Shown one piece after another: positions 24,201 through 39,200 of a DNA stretch of 64,000 nucleotides; the stretch's first letter is position 1; each line of letters begins with the position of its first letter. The notes beneath the pieces were generated by a model. That model was given only the letters and a program-made list of their open reading frames with translations. It made no database searches and was not told the DNA's origin. The DNA lies in the NCBI GenBank assembly GCA_963662155.1, contig OY759263.1, positions 28,250,023 to 28,314,022 on the forward strand, in the 5' to 3' direction. This stretch comes from Lamellibrachia columna. Taxonomy: Eukaryota > Annelida > Polychaeta > Sabellida > Siboglinidae. The translations under genes and the position numbers were made by a program.

Positions 24201-27200
24201 ACGGCAACTGTGGTGGCTGCAACAGATTGTATATTTATGTTAACATCTTAATTTAATATCAATTTGATGATTGTCATTCAAAATATTTGTTTTGTAACTG
24301 ACTATATGTTACAACATTATTTGTATGAATAATTGTTATTCTGTTCGTTACTTATTTGCAGCAGTATCTCTGAAACGCAACCTCTATTTTAACGTAATAA
24401 TACGACGTTGCACTGTTACCATTATTTGTATTGCATCAGGTTCAATAGAATTCTTTGAACATTTTTATGCCAAATTAGAAAGATGGTATATTGAGAAAAA
24501 TAGTGACATTAATTGACAATGAAGGAAGGCTAAAACATAATAATTATTGAAAACAAGTGTCCACCTTCGCTCGTTGGTTCGACGGAAAGTGTAGTTTCTT
24601 CGCTTGTAGCTGGGGCATCTGTACCTGTTGCTGCTGTCGAAGACACGGTTTCGGTTGATCGCGTGGTTTCCACCTCTGCGGTAGAAGCTGATGCAAAATG
24701 TGTACGAATATGAGTCGTGATATGCATTTGATTGATGTAGATATTTAGTGATTATCTAAAATGTTCAGTCACTTTGGGGTTCGGCCGTCATATCAGCAAA
24801 ACAAAAATATTTGGAAAACATTCAAATCAATAGTTATTTCTGGATTGAACATTCCTTTTTGAACAATATATCTTTATATATTTATATAGGTAGATAGTTT
24901 ATAAGATTTACATATCTGCCAACTAAGTTTAATAATATGGTACAACGAATGGAGCTAGTTACCTTCGCTCGCTGTCTGAATGGCCTGCGTCGTTTCTTCA
25001 CTCGTACCTGTTGCAACTGTTTCTGTTGCCGCAGAGGACGTTAAGTTCTCCGTCGATCCCGATGTTTCAACGCCGGCTGTGGTGGCTGCGTCAGATCGAA
25101 CATTCAGCTTAACATTGTAACTGATTTCATAAAAACATATGATAGTTGTCAATATAAAACTAAATCATAATTTCAATGTCTGTTATGTGCTATTTTTTTC
25201 ACATTTCTGTGAATGTTGACGCTAGAAGAGTATTTCTGGTAAGCGGGAGGTAGCCGTGCAAATCAAAGTCGAATACATTGAAATAGTCAAAACAAACAGC
25301 AATTGTACCTTCGCTTGTTGATTCGACGGAAAGTGTCGTTTCCTCGGTTGTAGTTGGTGCGGCACTATCTGTGGCCACAGTAGAAGACAATGATTCCGTA
25401 GACCCAGTTCTTTCCACCTCTGTGGTGGAGGCTGGTGCAAATCGAGGAGAATGAATATAAATAAACACATGTGCAATTCTAATAACATATACAAATATTT
25501 GTTATATATAATTGTACCATAGTGTAGTGTACGTCCATAATACAATGTGTAATCCGAAAATATATTATTTGGCAGGGAAATGCTTGTGTCAAAAATAAAT
25601 GAAGTGGACGTTTTCTGAAAATAATCATTTGGGTAGTTTTTGTTGGACGGAATATATTTGTGAACACAGTCTTTAAACATATCAGTATTTACTTGTATTG
25701 AATTTGTGTACCCTAAGTTAGTACACAACTCCATCGATTAACAAATATGAGGATGCAATCTAAACAAAACAATTTGTTTGAATATGCAACTTATCTATGT
25801 GGAACAACAAAAGGAGTTAATTACCTTCGCTCGTTTTCACACCTGACTGCGATGTCTCTTCGGTCGTTCCTGTTGCAACTGCCTCTGTAGCTGTGTCAAC
25901 GGCAACTGTGGTGGCTGCAACAGATTGTATATTTATGTTAACATCTTAATTTAATATCAATTTGATGATTGTCATTCAAAATATTTGTTTTGTAACTGAC
26001 TATATGTTACAACATTATTTGTATGAATAATTGTTATTCTGTTCCTTACTTATTTGCAGCAGTATCTCTGAAACGCAACCTCTATATTAACGTAATAATA
26101 CGACGTTGCACTGTTACCATTATTTGTATTGCATCAGGTTCAATAGAATTCTTTGAACATTTTGATGCCAAATTAGAAAGATGGTATATTGAGCAAAATA
26201 GTGACATTAATTGACAATGAAGGAAGGCAAAAACATAATAATTATTGAAAACAAGTGTCCACCTTGGCTCGTTGGTTCGACGGAAAGTGTAGTTTCTTCG
26301 CTTGTAGCTGGGGCATCTGTACCTGTTGCTGCTGTCGAAGACACGGTTTCGGTTGATCGCGTGGTTTCCACCTCTGCGGTAGAAGCTGATGCAAAATGTG
26401 TACGAATATGAGTCGTACTATGCATTTGATTGATGTAGATATTTAGTGATGATCTAAAATGTTCAGTCACTTTGGGGTTCGGCCGTCATATGACGCGTGG
26501 TGACGAAACGGTACATTTATCACCTAAAATAATTAATCCACATAGCAGCAAAACAAAAATATTTGGAAAAAAATTCAAATCAATAGTTATTTCTGGATTG
26601 AACATTCCTTTTTGAACAATATATCTTTATATATTTATATAGGTAGATAGTTTATAAGACTTACATATCTGTCAACTAAGTTTAATAATATGGTACAACG
26701 AATGGAGCTAGTTACCTTCGCTCGCTGTCTCAATGGCCTGCGTCGTTTCTTCACTCGTACCTGTTGCAACTGTTTCTGTTGCCGCAGAGGACGACAAGCT
26801 CTCCGTCGAACCCGATGTTTCAACGCCGGCTGTGGTGGCTGCGTCAGATCGAACATTCAGCTTAACATTTTAACTGATTTCATAAAAACATATGATAGTT
26901 GTCAATATAAAACTAAATCATAATTTCAATGTCTGTTATGTACTATTTTTTTCAAATTTCTGTGAATGTTGACGCTAGAAGAGTATTTCTGGTAAGCGGG
27001 AGGTAGCCGTGCAAATCAAAGTCGAATACATTGAAATAGTCAAAACAAACAGTAATTGTACCTTCGCTTGTTGATTCGACGGAAAGTGTCGTTTCCTCGG
27101 TTGTAGTTGGTGCGGCACTACCTGTGGCCACAGTAGAAGACAATGATTCCGTAGACCCAGTTCTTTCCACTTCTGTGGTGGAGGCTGGTGCAAATCGAGG

Positions 27201-30200
27201 AGAATGAATATAAATAAACACATGTGCAATTCTAATAACATATACAAATATTTGTTATATATAATTGTACCATAGTGTAGTGTACGTCCATAATACAATG
27301 TGTAATCCGAAAATATATTATTTGGCAGGGAAATGCTTGTGTAAAAAAATAATGAAGTGGACGTTTTCTGAAAATAATCATTTGGGTCGTTTTTGTTGGA
27401 CGGAATATATTTGTGAACACAGTCTTTAAACATATCAGTATTTACTTGTATTGACTTTGTGTACCCTAAGTTAGTACACAACTCCATCGATTAACAAATA
27501 TGAGGATGCAATCTAAACAAAACAATTTGTTGGAATATGCAACTTATCTATGTGGAACAATAAAAGGAGTTAATTACCTTCGCTCGTTGTCACACCTGAC
27601 TGCGATGTCTCTTCGGTCGTTCCTGTTGCAACTGCCTCTGTAGCTGTGTCAACGGCAACTGTGGTGGCTGCAACTGATTGTATATTTATGTTAACATCGT
27701 AATTTATTATCAATTTGATGATTGTCATTCAAAATATTTGTTTTGTAACTGACTATATGTTACAACATTATTTGTATGAATAATTGTTATTCTGTTCCTT
27801 ACTTATTTGCAGCAGTATCTCTGAAACGCAACCTCTATATTAACGTAATAATAAGACGTTGCGCTGTTACCATTATTTGTATTGCATCAGGTTCAATAGA
27901 ATTCTTTGAACATTTTGATGCCAAATTAGAAAGATGGTATATTGAGCAAAATAGTGACATTAATTGACAATGAAGGAAGGCTAAAACGAAATAATTATTG
28001 AAAACAAGTGTCCACCTTCGCTCGTTGGTTCGACGGAAAGTGTAGTTTCTTCGCTTGTAGCTGGGGCATCTGTACCTGTTGCTGCTGTCGAAGACACGGT
28101 TTCGGTTGATCGCGTGGTTTCCACCTCTGCGGTAGAAGCTGATGCAAAATGTGTACGAATATGAGTCGTGATATGCATTTGATTGATGTAGATATTTAGT
28201 GATGATCTAAAATGTTCAGTCACTTTGGGGTTCGGCCGTCATATCAGGAAAACAAAAATATTTGGAAAACATTCAAATCAATAGTTATTTCTGGATTGAA
28301 CATTCCTTTTTTTCAATATATCTTTATATATTTATATAGGAAGATAGTTTATAAGACTTACATATCTGCCAACTAAGTTTAATAATATAGTACAACGAAT
28401 GGAGCTAGTTACCTTCGCTCGCTGTCTCAATGGCCTGCGTCGTTTCTTCACTCGTACCTGTTGCAACTGTTTCTGTTGCCGCAGAGGACGACAAGCTCTC
28501 CGTCGATCCCGATGTTTCAACGCCGGCTGTGGTGGCTGCGTCAGATCGAACATTCAGCTTAACATTGTAACTGATTTCATAAAAACATATGATAGTTGTC
28601 AATATAAAACTAAATCATAATTTCAATGTCTGTTATGTGCTATTTTTTTCACATTTCTGTGAATGTTGACGCTAGAAGAGTATTTCTGGTAAGCGGGAGG
28701 TAGCCGTGCAAATCAAAGTCGAATACATTGAAATAGACAAAACAAACAGCAATTGTACCTTCGCTTGTTGATTCGACGGAAAGTGTCGTTTCCTCGGTTG
28801 TAGTTGGTGCGGCACTATCTGTGGCCACAGTAGAAGACAATGATTCCGTAGACCCAGTTCTTTCCACCTCTGTGGTGGAGGCTGGTGCAAATCGAGGAGA
28901 ATGAATATAAATAAACACATGTGCAATTCTAATAACATATACAAATATTTGTTATATATAATTGTACCATAGTTTAGTGTACGTCCATAATACAATGTGT
29001 AATCCGAAAATATATTATTTGGCAGGGAAATGCTTGTGTCAAAAATAAATGAAGTGGACGTTTTCTGAAAATAATCATTTGGGTAGTTTTTGTTGGACGG
29101 AATATATTTGTGAACACAGTCTTTAAACATATCAGTATTTACTTGTATTGATTTTGTGTACCCTAAGTTAGTACACAACTCCACCGATTAACAAATATGA
29201 GGATGCAATCTAAACAAAACAATTTGTTTGAATATGCAACTTATCTATGTGGAACAACAAAAGGAGTTAATTACCTTCGCTCGTTGTCACACCTGATTGC
29301 GATGTCTCTTCGGTCGTTCCTGTTGCAACTGCATCTGTAGCTGTGTCAACGGCAACTGTGTTGGCTACAACAGATAGTATATTTATGTTAACATCTTAAT
29401 TTAATATCAATTTGATGATTGTCATTCAAAATATTTGTTTTGTAACTGACTATATGTTACAACATTATTTGTATGAATAATTGTTATTCTGTTCCTTACT
29501 TATTTGCAGCAGTATCTCTGAAACGCAACCTCTATATTAACGTAATAATACGACGTTGCACTGTTACCATTATTTGTATTGCATCAGGTTCAATAGAATT
29601 CTTTGAACGTTTTGATGCCAAATTAGAAAGATGGTATATTGAGCAAAATAGTGACATTAATTGACAATGAAGGAAAGCTAAAACGAAATAATTATTGAAA
29701 ACAAGTGTCCACCTTCGCTCGTTGGTTCGACGGAAAGTGTAGTTTCTTCGCTTGTAGCTGGGGCATCTGTACCTGTTGCTGCTGTCGAAGACACGGTTTC
29801 GGTTGATCGCGTGGTTTCCACCTCTGCGGTAGAAGCTGATGCAAAATGTGTACGAATATGAGTCGTGATATGCATTTGATTGATGTAGATATTTAGTGAT
29901 GATCTAAAATGTTCAGTCACTTTGGGGTTCGGCCGTCATATCAGCAAAACAAAAATATTTGGAAAACATTCAAATCAATAGTTATTTCTGGATTGAACAT
30001 TCCTTTTTGAACAATATATCTTTATATATTTATATAGGTAGATAGTTTATAAGACTTACATATCTGTCAACTAAGTTTAATAATATGGTACAACGAATGG
30101 AGCTAGTTACCTTCGCTCGCTGTCTCAATGGCCTGCGTCGTTTCTTCACTCGTACCTGTTGCAACTGTTTCTGTTGCCGCAGAGGACGACAAGCTCTCCG

Positions 30201-33200
30201 TCGATCCCGATGTTTCAACGCCGGCTGTGGTGGCTGCGTCAGATCGAACATTCAGCTTAACATTGTAACTGATTTCATAAAAACATATGATAGTTGTCAA
30301 TATAAAACTAAATCATAATTTCAATGTCTGTTATGTGCTATTTTTTTCAAATTTCTGTGAATGTTGACGCTAGAAGAGTATTTCTGGTAAGCGGGAGGTA
30401 GCCGTGCAAATCAAAGTCGAATACATTGAAATAGTCAAAACAAACAGCAATTGTACCTTCGCTTGTTGATTCGACGGAAAGTGTCGTTTCCTCGGTTGTA
30501 GTTGGTGCGGCACTATCTGTGGCCACAGTAGAAGACAATGATTCCGTAGACCCAGTTCTTTCCACCTCTGTGGTGGAGGCTGGTGCAAATCGAGGAGAAT
30601 GAATATAAATAAACACATGTGCAATTCTAATAACATATACAAATATTAGTTATATATAATTGTACCATAGTGTAGTGTACGTCCATAATACAATGTGTAA
30701 TCCGAAAATATATTATTTGGCAGGGAAATGCTTGTGTCAAAAATAAATGAAATGGACGTTTTCTGAAAATAAACATTTGGGTAGTTTTTGTTGGGCGGAA
30801 TATATTTGTGAACACAGTCTTTAAACATATCAGTATTTACTTGTATTGACTTTGTGTACCCTAAGTTAGTACACAACTCCATCGATTAACAAATATGTGG
30901 ATGCAATCTAAACAAAACAATTTGTTTGAATATGCAACTTATCTATGTGGAACAACAAAAGGAGTTAATTACCTTCGCTTGTTGTCACACCTGACTGCGA
31001 TGTCTCTTCGGTCGTTCCTGTTGCAACTGCCTCTGTAGCTGTGTCAACGGCAACTGTGGTGGCTGCAACAGATTGTATATTTATGTTAACATCTTAATTT
31101 AATATTAATTTGATGATTGTCATTCAAAATATTTGTTTTGTAACTGACTATATGTTACAACATTATTTGTATGAATAATTGTTATTCTGTTCCTTACTTA
31201 TTTGCAGCAGTATCTCTGAAACGCAAACTCTATATTAACGTAATAATACGACGTTGCACTGTTACCATTATTTGTCTTGCATCAGGTTCAATATAATTCT
31301 TTGAACATTTTGATGCCAAATTAGAAAGATGGTATATTGAGCAAAATAGTGACATTAATTGACAATGAAGGAAGGCTAAAACGAAATAATTATTGAAAAC
31401 AAGTGTCCACCTTCGCTCGTTGGTTCGACGGAAAGTGTAGTTTCTTCGCTTGTAGCTGGGGCATCTGTACCTGTTGCTGCTGTCGAAGACACGGTTTCGG
31501 TTGATCGCGTGGTTTCCACCTCTGCGGTAGAAGCTGATGCAAAATGTGTACGAATATGAGTCGTAATATGCATTTGATTGATGTAGATATTTAGTGATGA
31601 TCTAAAATGTTCAGTCACTTTGGGGTTCGGCCGTCATATGACGCGTGGTGACGAAACGGTACATTTATCACCTAAAATAATTAATCCACATAGCAGCAAA
31701 ACAAAAATATTTGGAAAACATTCAAATCAATAGTTATTTCTGGATTGAACATTCCTTTTTGAACAATATATCTTTATATATTTATATAGGTAGATAGTTT
31801 ATAAGACTTACATATCTGTCAACTAAGTTTAATAATATGGTACAACGAATGGAGCTAGTTACCTTCGCTCGCTGTCTCAATGGCCTGCGTCGTTTCTTCA
31901 CTCGTACCTGTTGCAACTGTTTCTGTTGCCGCAGAGGACGACAAGCTCTCCGTCGATCCCGATGTTTCAACGCCGGCTGTGGTGGCTGCGTCAGATCGAA
32001 CATTCAGCTTAACATTGTAACTGATTTCATAAAAACATATGATAGTTGTCAATATAAAACTAAATCATAATTTCAATGTCTGTTATGTGCTATTTTTTTC
32101 ACATTTCTGTGAATGTTGACGCTAGAAGAGTATTTCTGGTAAGCGGGAGGTAGCCGTGCAAATCAAAGTCGAATACATTGAAATAGTCAAAACAAACAGC
32201 AATTGTACCTTCGCTTGTTGATTCGACGGAAAGTGTCGTTTCCTCGGTTGTAGTTGGTGCGGCACTATCTGTGGCCACAGTAGAAGACAATGATTCCGTA
32301 GACCCAGTTCTTTCCACCTCTGTGGTGGAGGCTGGTGCAAATCGAGGAGAATGAATATAAATAAACACATGTGCAATTCTAATAACATATACAAATATTA
32401 GTTATATATAATTGTACCATAGTGTAGTGTACGTCCATAATACAATGTGTAATCCGAAAATATATTATTTGGCAGGGAAATGCTTGTGTCAAAAATAAAT
32501 GAAATGGACGTTTTCTGAAAATAAACATTTGGGTAGTTTTTGTTGGGCGGAATATATTTGTGAACACAGTCTTTAAACATATCAGTATTTACTTGTATTG
32601 ACTTTGTGTACCCTAAGTTAGTACACAACTCCATCGATTAACAAATATGTGGATGCAATCTAAACAAAACAATTTGTTTGAATATGCAACTTATCTATGT
32701 GGAACAACAAAAGGAGTTAATTACCTTCGCTTGTTGTCACACCTGACTGCGATGTCTCTTCGGTCGTTCCTGTTGCAACTGCCTCTGTAGCTGTGTCAAC
32801 GGCAACTGAGGTGGCTGCAACAGATTGTATATTTATGTTAACATCTTAATTTAATATTAATTTGATGATTGTCATTCAAAATATTTGTTTTGTAACTGAC
32901 TATATGTTACAACATTATTTGTATGAATAATTGTTATTCTGTTCCTTACTTATTTGCAGCAGTATCTCTGAAACGCAAACTCTATATTAACGTAATAATA
33001 CGACGTTGCACTGTTACCATTATTTGTCTTGCATCAGGTTCAATAGAATTCTTTGAACATTTTGATGCCAAATTAGAAAGATGGTATATTGAGCAAAATA
33101 GTGACATTAATTGACAATGAAGGAAGGCTAAAACGAAATAATTATTGAAAACAAGTGTCCACCTTCGCTCGTTGGTTCGACGGAAAGTGTAGTTTCTTCG

Positions 33201-36200
33201 CTTGTAGCTGGGGCATCTGTACCTGTTGCTGCTGTCGAAGACACGGTTTCGGTTGATCGCGTGGTTTCCACCTCTGCGGTAGAAGCTGATGCAAAATGTG
33301 TACGAATATGAGTCGTAATATGCATTTGATTGATGTAGATATTTAGTGATGATCTAAAATGTTCAGTCACTTTGGGGTTCGGCCGTCATATGACGCGTGG
33401 TGACGAAACGGTACATTTATCACCTAAAATAATTAATCCACATAGCAGCAAAACAAAAATATTTGGAAAACATTCAAATCAATAGTTATTTCTGGATTGA
33501 ACATTCCTTTTTGAACAATATATCTTTATATATTTATATAGGTAGATAGTTTATAAGACTTACATATCTGTCAACTAAGTTTAATAATATGGTACAACGA
33601 ATGGAGCTAGTTACCTTCGCTCGCTGTCTCAATGGCCTGCGTCGTTTCTTCACTCGTACCTGTTGCAACTGTTTCTGTTGCCGCAGAGGACGACAAGCTC
33701 TCCGTCGATCCCGATGTTTCAACGCCGGCTGTGGTGGCTGCGTCAGATCGAACATGCAGCTTAACATTGTAACTGATTTCATAAAAACATATGATAGTTG
33801 TCAATATAAAACTAAATCATAATTTCAATGTCTGTTATGTGCTATTTTTTTCACATTTCTGTGAATGTTGACGCTAGAAGAGTATTTCTGGTAAGCGGGA
33901 GGTAGCCGTGCAAATCAAAGTCGAATACATTGAAATAGTCAAAACAAACAGCAATTATACCTTCGCTTGTTGATTCGACGGAAAGTGTCGTTTCCTCGGT
34001 TGTAGTTGGTGCGGCACTATCTGTGGCCACAGTAGAAGACAATGATTCCGTAGACCCAGTTCTTTCCACCTCTGTGGTGGAGGCTGGTGCAAATCGAGGA
34101 GAATGAATATAAATAAACACATGTGCAATTCTAATAACATATACAAATATTAGTTATATATAATTGTACCATAGTGTAGTGTACGTCCATAATACAATGT
34201 GTAATCCGAAAATATATTATTTGGCAAGGAAATGCTTGTGTCAAAAATAAATGAAATGGACGTTTTCTGAAAATAAACATTTGGGTAGTTTTTGTTGGGC
34301 GGAATATATTTGTGAACACAGTCTTTAAACATATCAGTATTTACTTGTATTGACTTTGTGTACCCTAAGTTAGTACACAACTCCATCGATTAACAAATAT
34401 GTGGATGCAATCTAAACAAAACAATTTGTTTGAATATGCAACTTATCTATGTGGAACAACAAAAGGAGTTAATTACCTTCGCTTGTTGTCACACCTGACT
34501 GCGATGTCTCTTCGGTCGTTCCTGTTGCAACTGCCTCTGTAGCTGTGTCAACGGCAACTGAGGTGGCTGCAACAGATTGTATATTTATGATAACATCTTA
34601 ATTTAATATTAATTTGATGATTGTCATTCAAAATATTTGTTTTGTAACTGACTATATGTTACAACATTATTTGTATGAATAATTGTTATTCTGTTCCTTA
34701 CTTATTTGCAGCAGTATCTCTGAAACGCAAACTCTATATTAACGTAATAATACGACGTTGCACTGTTACCATTATTTGTCTTGCATCAGGTTCAATAGAA
34801 TTCTTTGAACATTTTGATGCCAAATTAGAAAGATGGTATATTGAGCAAAATAGTGACATTAATTGACAATGAAGGAAGGCTAAAACGAAATAATTATTGA
34901 AAACAAGTGTCCACCTTCGCTCGTTGGTTCGACGGAAAGTGTAGTTTCTTCGCTTGTAGCTGGGGCATCTGTACCTGTTGCTGCTGTCGAAGACACGGTT
35001 TCGGTTGATCGCGTGGTTTCCACCTCTGCGGTAGAAGCTGATGCAAAATGTGTACGAATATGAGTCGTAATATGCATTTGATTGATGTAGATATTTAGTG
35101 ATGATCTAAAATGTTCAGTCACTTTGGGGTTCGGCCGTCATATGACGCGTGGTGACGAAACGGTACATTTATCACCTAAAATAATTAATCCACATAGCAG
35201 CAAAACAAAAATATTTGGAAAACATTCAAATCAATAGTTATTTCTGGATTGAACATTCCTTTTTGAACAATATATCTTTATATATTTATATAGGTAGATA
35301 GTTTATAAGACTTACATATCTGTCAACTAAGTTTAATAATATGGTACAACGAATGGAGCTAGTTACCTTCGCTCGCTGTCTCAATGGCCTGCGTCGTTTC
35401 TTCACTCGTACCTGTTGCAACTGTTTCTGTTGCCGCAGAGGACGACAAGCTCTCCGTCGATCCCGATGTTTCAACGCCGGCTGTGGTGGCTGCGTCAGAT
35501 CGAACATTCAGCTTAACATTGTAACTGATTTCATAAAAACATATGATAGTTGTCAATATAAAACTAAATCATAATTTCAATGTCTGTTATGTGCTATTTT
35601 TTTCACATTTCTGTGAATGTTGACGCTAGAAGAGTATTTCTGGTAAGCGGGAGGTAGCCGTGCAAATCAAAGTCGAATACATTGAAATAGTCAAAACAAA
35701 CAGCAATTGTACCTTCGCTTGTTGATTCGACGGAAAGTGTCGTTTCCTCGGTTGTAGTTGGTGCGGCACTATCTGTGGCCACAGTAGAAGACAATGATTC
35801 CGTAGACCCAGTTCTTTCCACCTCTGTGGTGGAGGCTGGTGCAAATCGAGGAGAATGAATATAAATAAACACATGTGCAATTCTAATAACATATACAAAT
35901 ATTAGTTATATATAATTGTACCATAGTGTAGTGTACGTCCATAATACAATGTGTAATCCGAAAATATATTATTTGGCAGGGAAATGCTTGTGTCAAAAAT
36001 AAATGAAGTGGACGTTTTCTGAAAATAATCATTTGGGTAGTTTTTGTTGGACGGAATATATTTGTGAACACAGTCTTTAAACATATCAGTATTTACTTGT
36101 ATTGACTTTGTGTACCCTAAGTTAGTACACAACTCCATCGATTAACAAATATGAGGATGCAATCTAAACAAAACAATTTGTTTGAATATGCAACTTATCT

Positions 36201-39200
36201 ATGTGGAACAACAAAAGGAGTTAATTACCTTCGATCGTTGTCACACCTGATTGCGATGTCTCTTCGGTCGTTCCTGTTGCAACTGCCTCTGTAGCTGTGT
36301 CAACGGCAACTGTGGTTGCTGCAACAGATTGTATATTTATGTTAACATCTTAATTTAATATTAATTTGATGATTGTCATTCAAAATATTTGTTTTGTAAC
36401 TGACTATATGTTACAACATTATTTGTATGAATAATTGTTATTCTGTTCCTTACTTATTTGCAGCAGTATCTCTGACACACTACCTCTATATTAACGTAAT
36501 AATACGACGTTGCACTGTATCCATTATTTGTATTGCATCAGGTTCAATATAATTCTTTGAACAATTGGTGCCAAATTAGAAAGATGGTATATTGAGCAAA
36601 ATAGTGACATTAATTGACAATGAAGAAAGGCTAAAACGAAATAATTATGGAAAACAAGTGTCTACCTTCGCTCGTTTGTTCGACGGAAAGTGTAGATTCT
36701 TCGCTTGTAGCTGGGGCATCTGTACCTGTTGCTGCTGTCGAAGACACGGTTTCGGTTGATCGCGTGGTTTCCACCTCTGCGGTCGAAGCTGATGCAAAAT
36801 GTGTACGAATATGAGTCGTAATATTCATTTGATTGATGTAGATATTTACTGATAATCTAAAATATTCAGTCACTTTGGGGTTCGGCCGTCATATGACGCG
36901 TAGTGACGAAACGGTACATTTATCACCTAAAATAATTATTCCACATAGCAGCAAAACAAAAATATTTGGAAAACATTCAAATCAAAAGTTATTTCTGGAC
37001 AGAACATTCCTTTTTGAACAATATAGCTTTATATATTTATATAGGTAGATAGTTTATAACACTAACATATCTGCAAACTAAGTGTAATAATATGGTAAAA
37101 CGAATGGAGCTAGTTACATTCGCTCGCTGTCTCAATGGCCTGCGTCGTTTCTTCACTCGTACCTGTTGCAACTGTTTCTGTTGCCGCAGAGGACGACAAG
37201 CTCTCCGTCGATCCCGATGTTTCAACGCCGGCTGTGGTGGCTGCGTCAGATCGAACATTCAGCTTAACATTGTAATTGATTTCATAAAAACATATGATAG
37301 TTGTCAATATAAAATTAAATCATAATTTTAATGTCTGTTATGTGCTATTTTTTTTCTCACATTTCTGTGAATGTTGACGCTAGAAGAGTATTTCTGGTAA
37401 ACGGGAGGTAGCCGTGCAAATCAAAATCGAATACATTGAAATAGTCAAAACAAACAGCATTTGTACCTTCGCTTGTTGATTCGACGGAAAGTGTCGTTTC
37501 CTCGGTTGTAGTTGGTGCGGCACTATCTGTGGCCACAGTAGAAGACAATGATTCCGTAGACCCAGTTCTTTCCACCTCTGTGGTGGAGGCTGGTGCAAAT
37601 CGAGGAGAATGAATATAAATAAACACATGTGCAATTCTAATAACATATACAAATATTTGTTATATATAATTGTACCATAGAGTAGTTTACGTCTATAATA
37701 CAATGTGTAATCCGAAAATATATTATTTGGCAGGGAAATGCTTGTGTCAAAAATAAATGAAGTGGACGTTTTCTGAAAATAATCATTTGGGTAGTTTTTG
37801 TTGGACGGAATATATTTGTGAACACAGTCTTTAAACATATCAGTATTTACTTGTATTGACTTTGTGTACCCTAAGTTAGTACACAACTCCATCGATTAAC
37901 AAATATGAGGATGCAATCTAAACAAAACAATTTGTTTGAATATGCAACGTATCTATGTGGAACAACAAAAGGAGTTAATTACCTTCGCTCGTTGTCACAC
38001 CTGATTGCGATGTCTCTTCGGTCGTTCCTGTTGCAACTGCCTCTGTAGCTGTGTCACCGGCAACTGTGGTGGCTACAACAGATTGTATATTTATGGTAAC
38101 ATCTTCATTTAATATCAATTTGATGATTGTCATTCAAAATATTTGTTTTGTAACTGACTATATGTTACAACATTATTTGTATGAATAATTGTTATTCTGT
38201 TCATTACTTATTTGAAGCAGTATCTCTGAAACGCAAACTCTATATTAACGTAATAATACGGCGTTGCACTGTTACCATTATTTGTAATGCACCAGGTTCA
38301 ATAGAATTCTGTGAACATTTTGATGCCAAATTAGAAAGATGGTATATTGAGCAAAATAGTGACATTAATTGACAATGAAGAAAGGCTAAAACGAAATAAT
38401 TATGGAAAACAAGTGTCCACCTTCGCTCGTTGGTTCGACGGAAAGTGTAGTTTCTTCGATTGTAGCTGGGGCATCTGTACCTGTTGCTGCTGTCGAAGAC
38501 ACGGTTTCGGTTGATCGCGTGGTTTCCACCTCTGCGGTCGAAGCTGATGCAAAATGTGTACGAATATGAGTCGTAATATTCATTTGATTGATGTAGATAT
38601 TTACTGATGATCTAAAATGTTCAGTCACTTTGGGGTTCGGCCGTCATATGACGCGTAATGACGAAACGGTACATTTATTATCTAAAATAATTATTCCACA
38701 TAGCAGCAAAACAAAAATATTTGGAAAACATTCAAATCAATAGTTATTTCTGGACTGAACATTCCTTTTTGAACAATATATCTTTATATATTTATATAGG
38801 TAGATAGTTTATAACACTTACATATCTGCAAACTAAGTGTAATAATATGGTAAAACGAATGGAGCTAGTTACCTTCGCTCGCTGTCTCCATGGCCTGCGT
38901 CGTTTCTTCACTCGTACCTGTTGCAACTGTTTCTGTTGCCGCAGAGGACGACAAGCTCTCCGTCGATCCCGATGTTTCAACGCCGCCTGTGGTGGCTGCG
39001 TCAGATCGAACATTCAGCTTAACATTGTAACTGATTTCATAAAAACATATGATAGTTGTCAATATAAAACTAAATCATAATTTTAATGTCTGTTATGTGC
39101 TATTTTTTTTCTCACATTTCTGTGAATGTTGACGCTAGAAGAGTATTTCTGGTAAACGGGAGGTAGCCGTGCAAATCAAAATCGAATACATTGAAATAGT

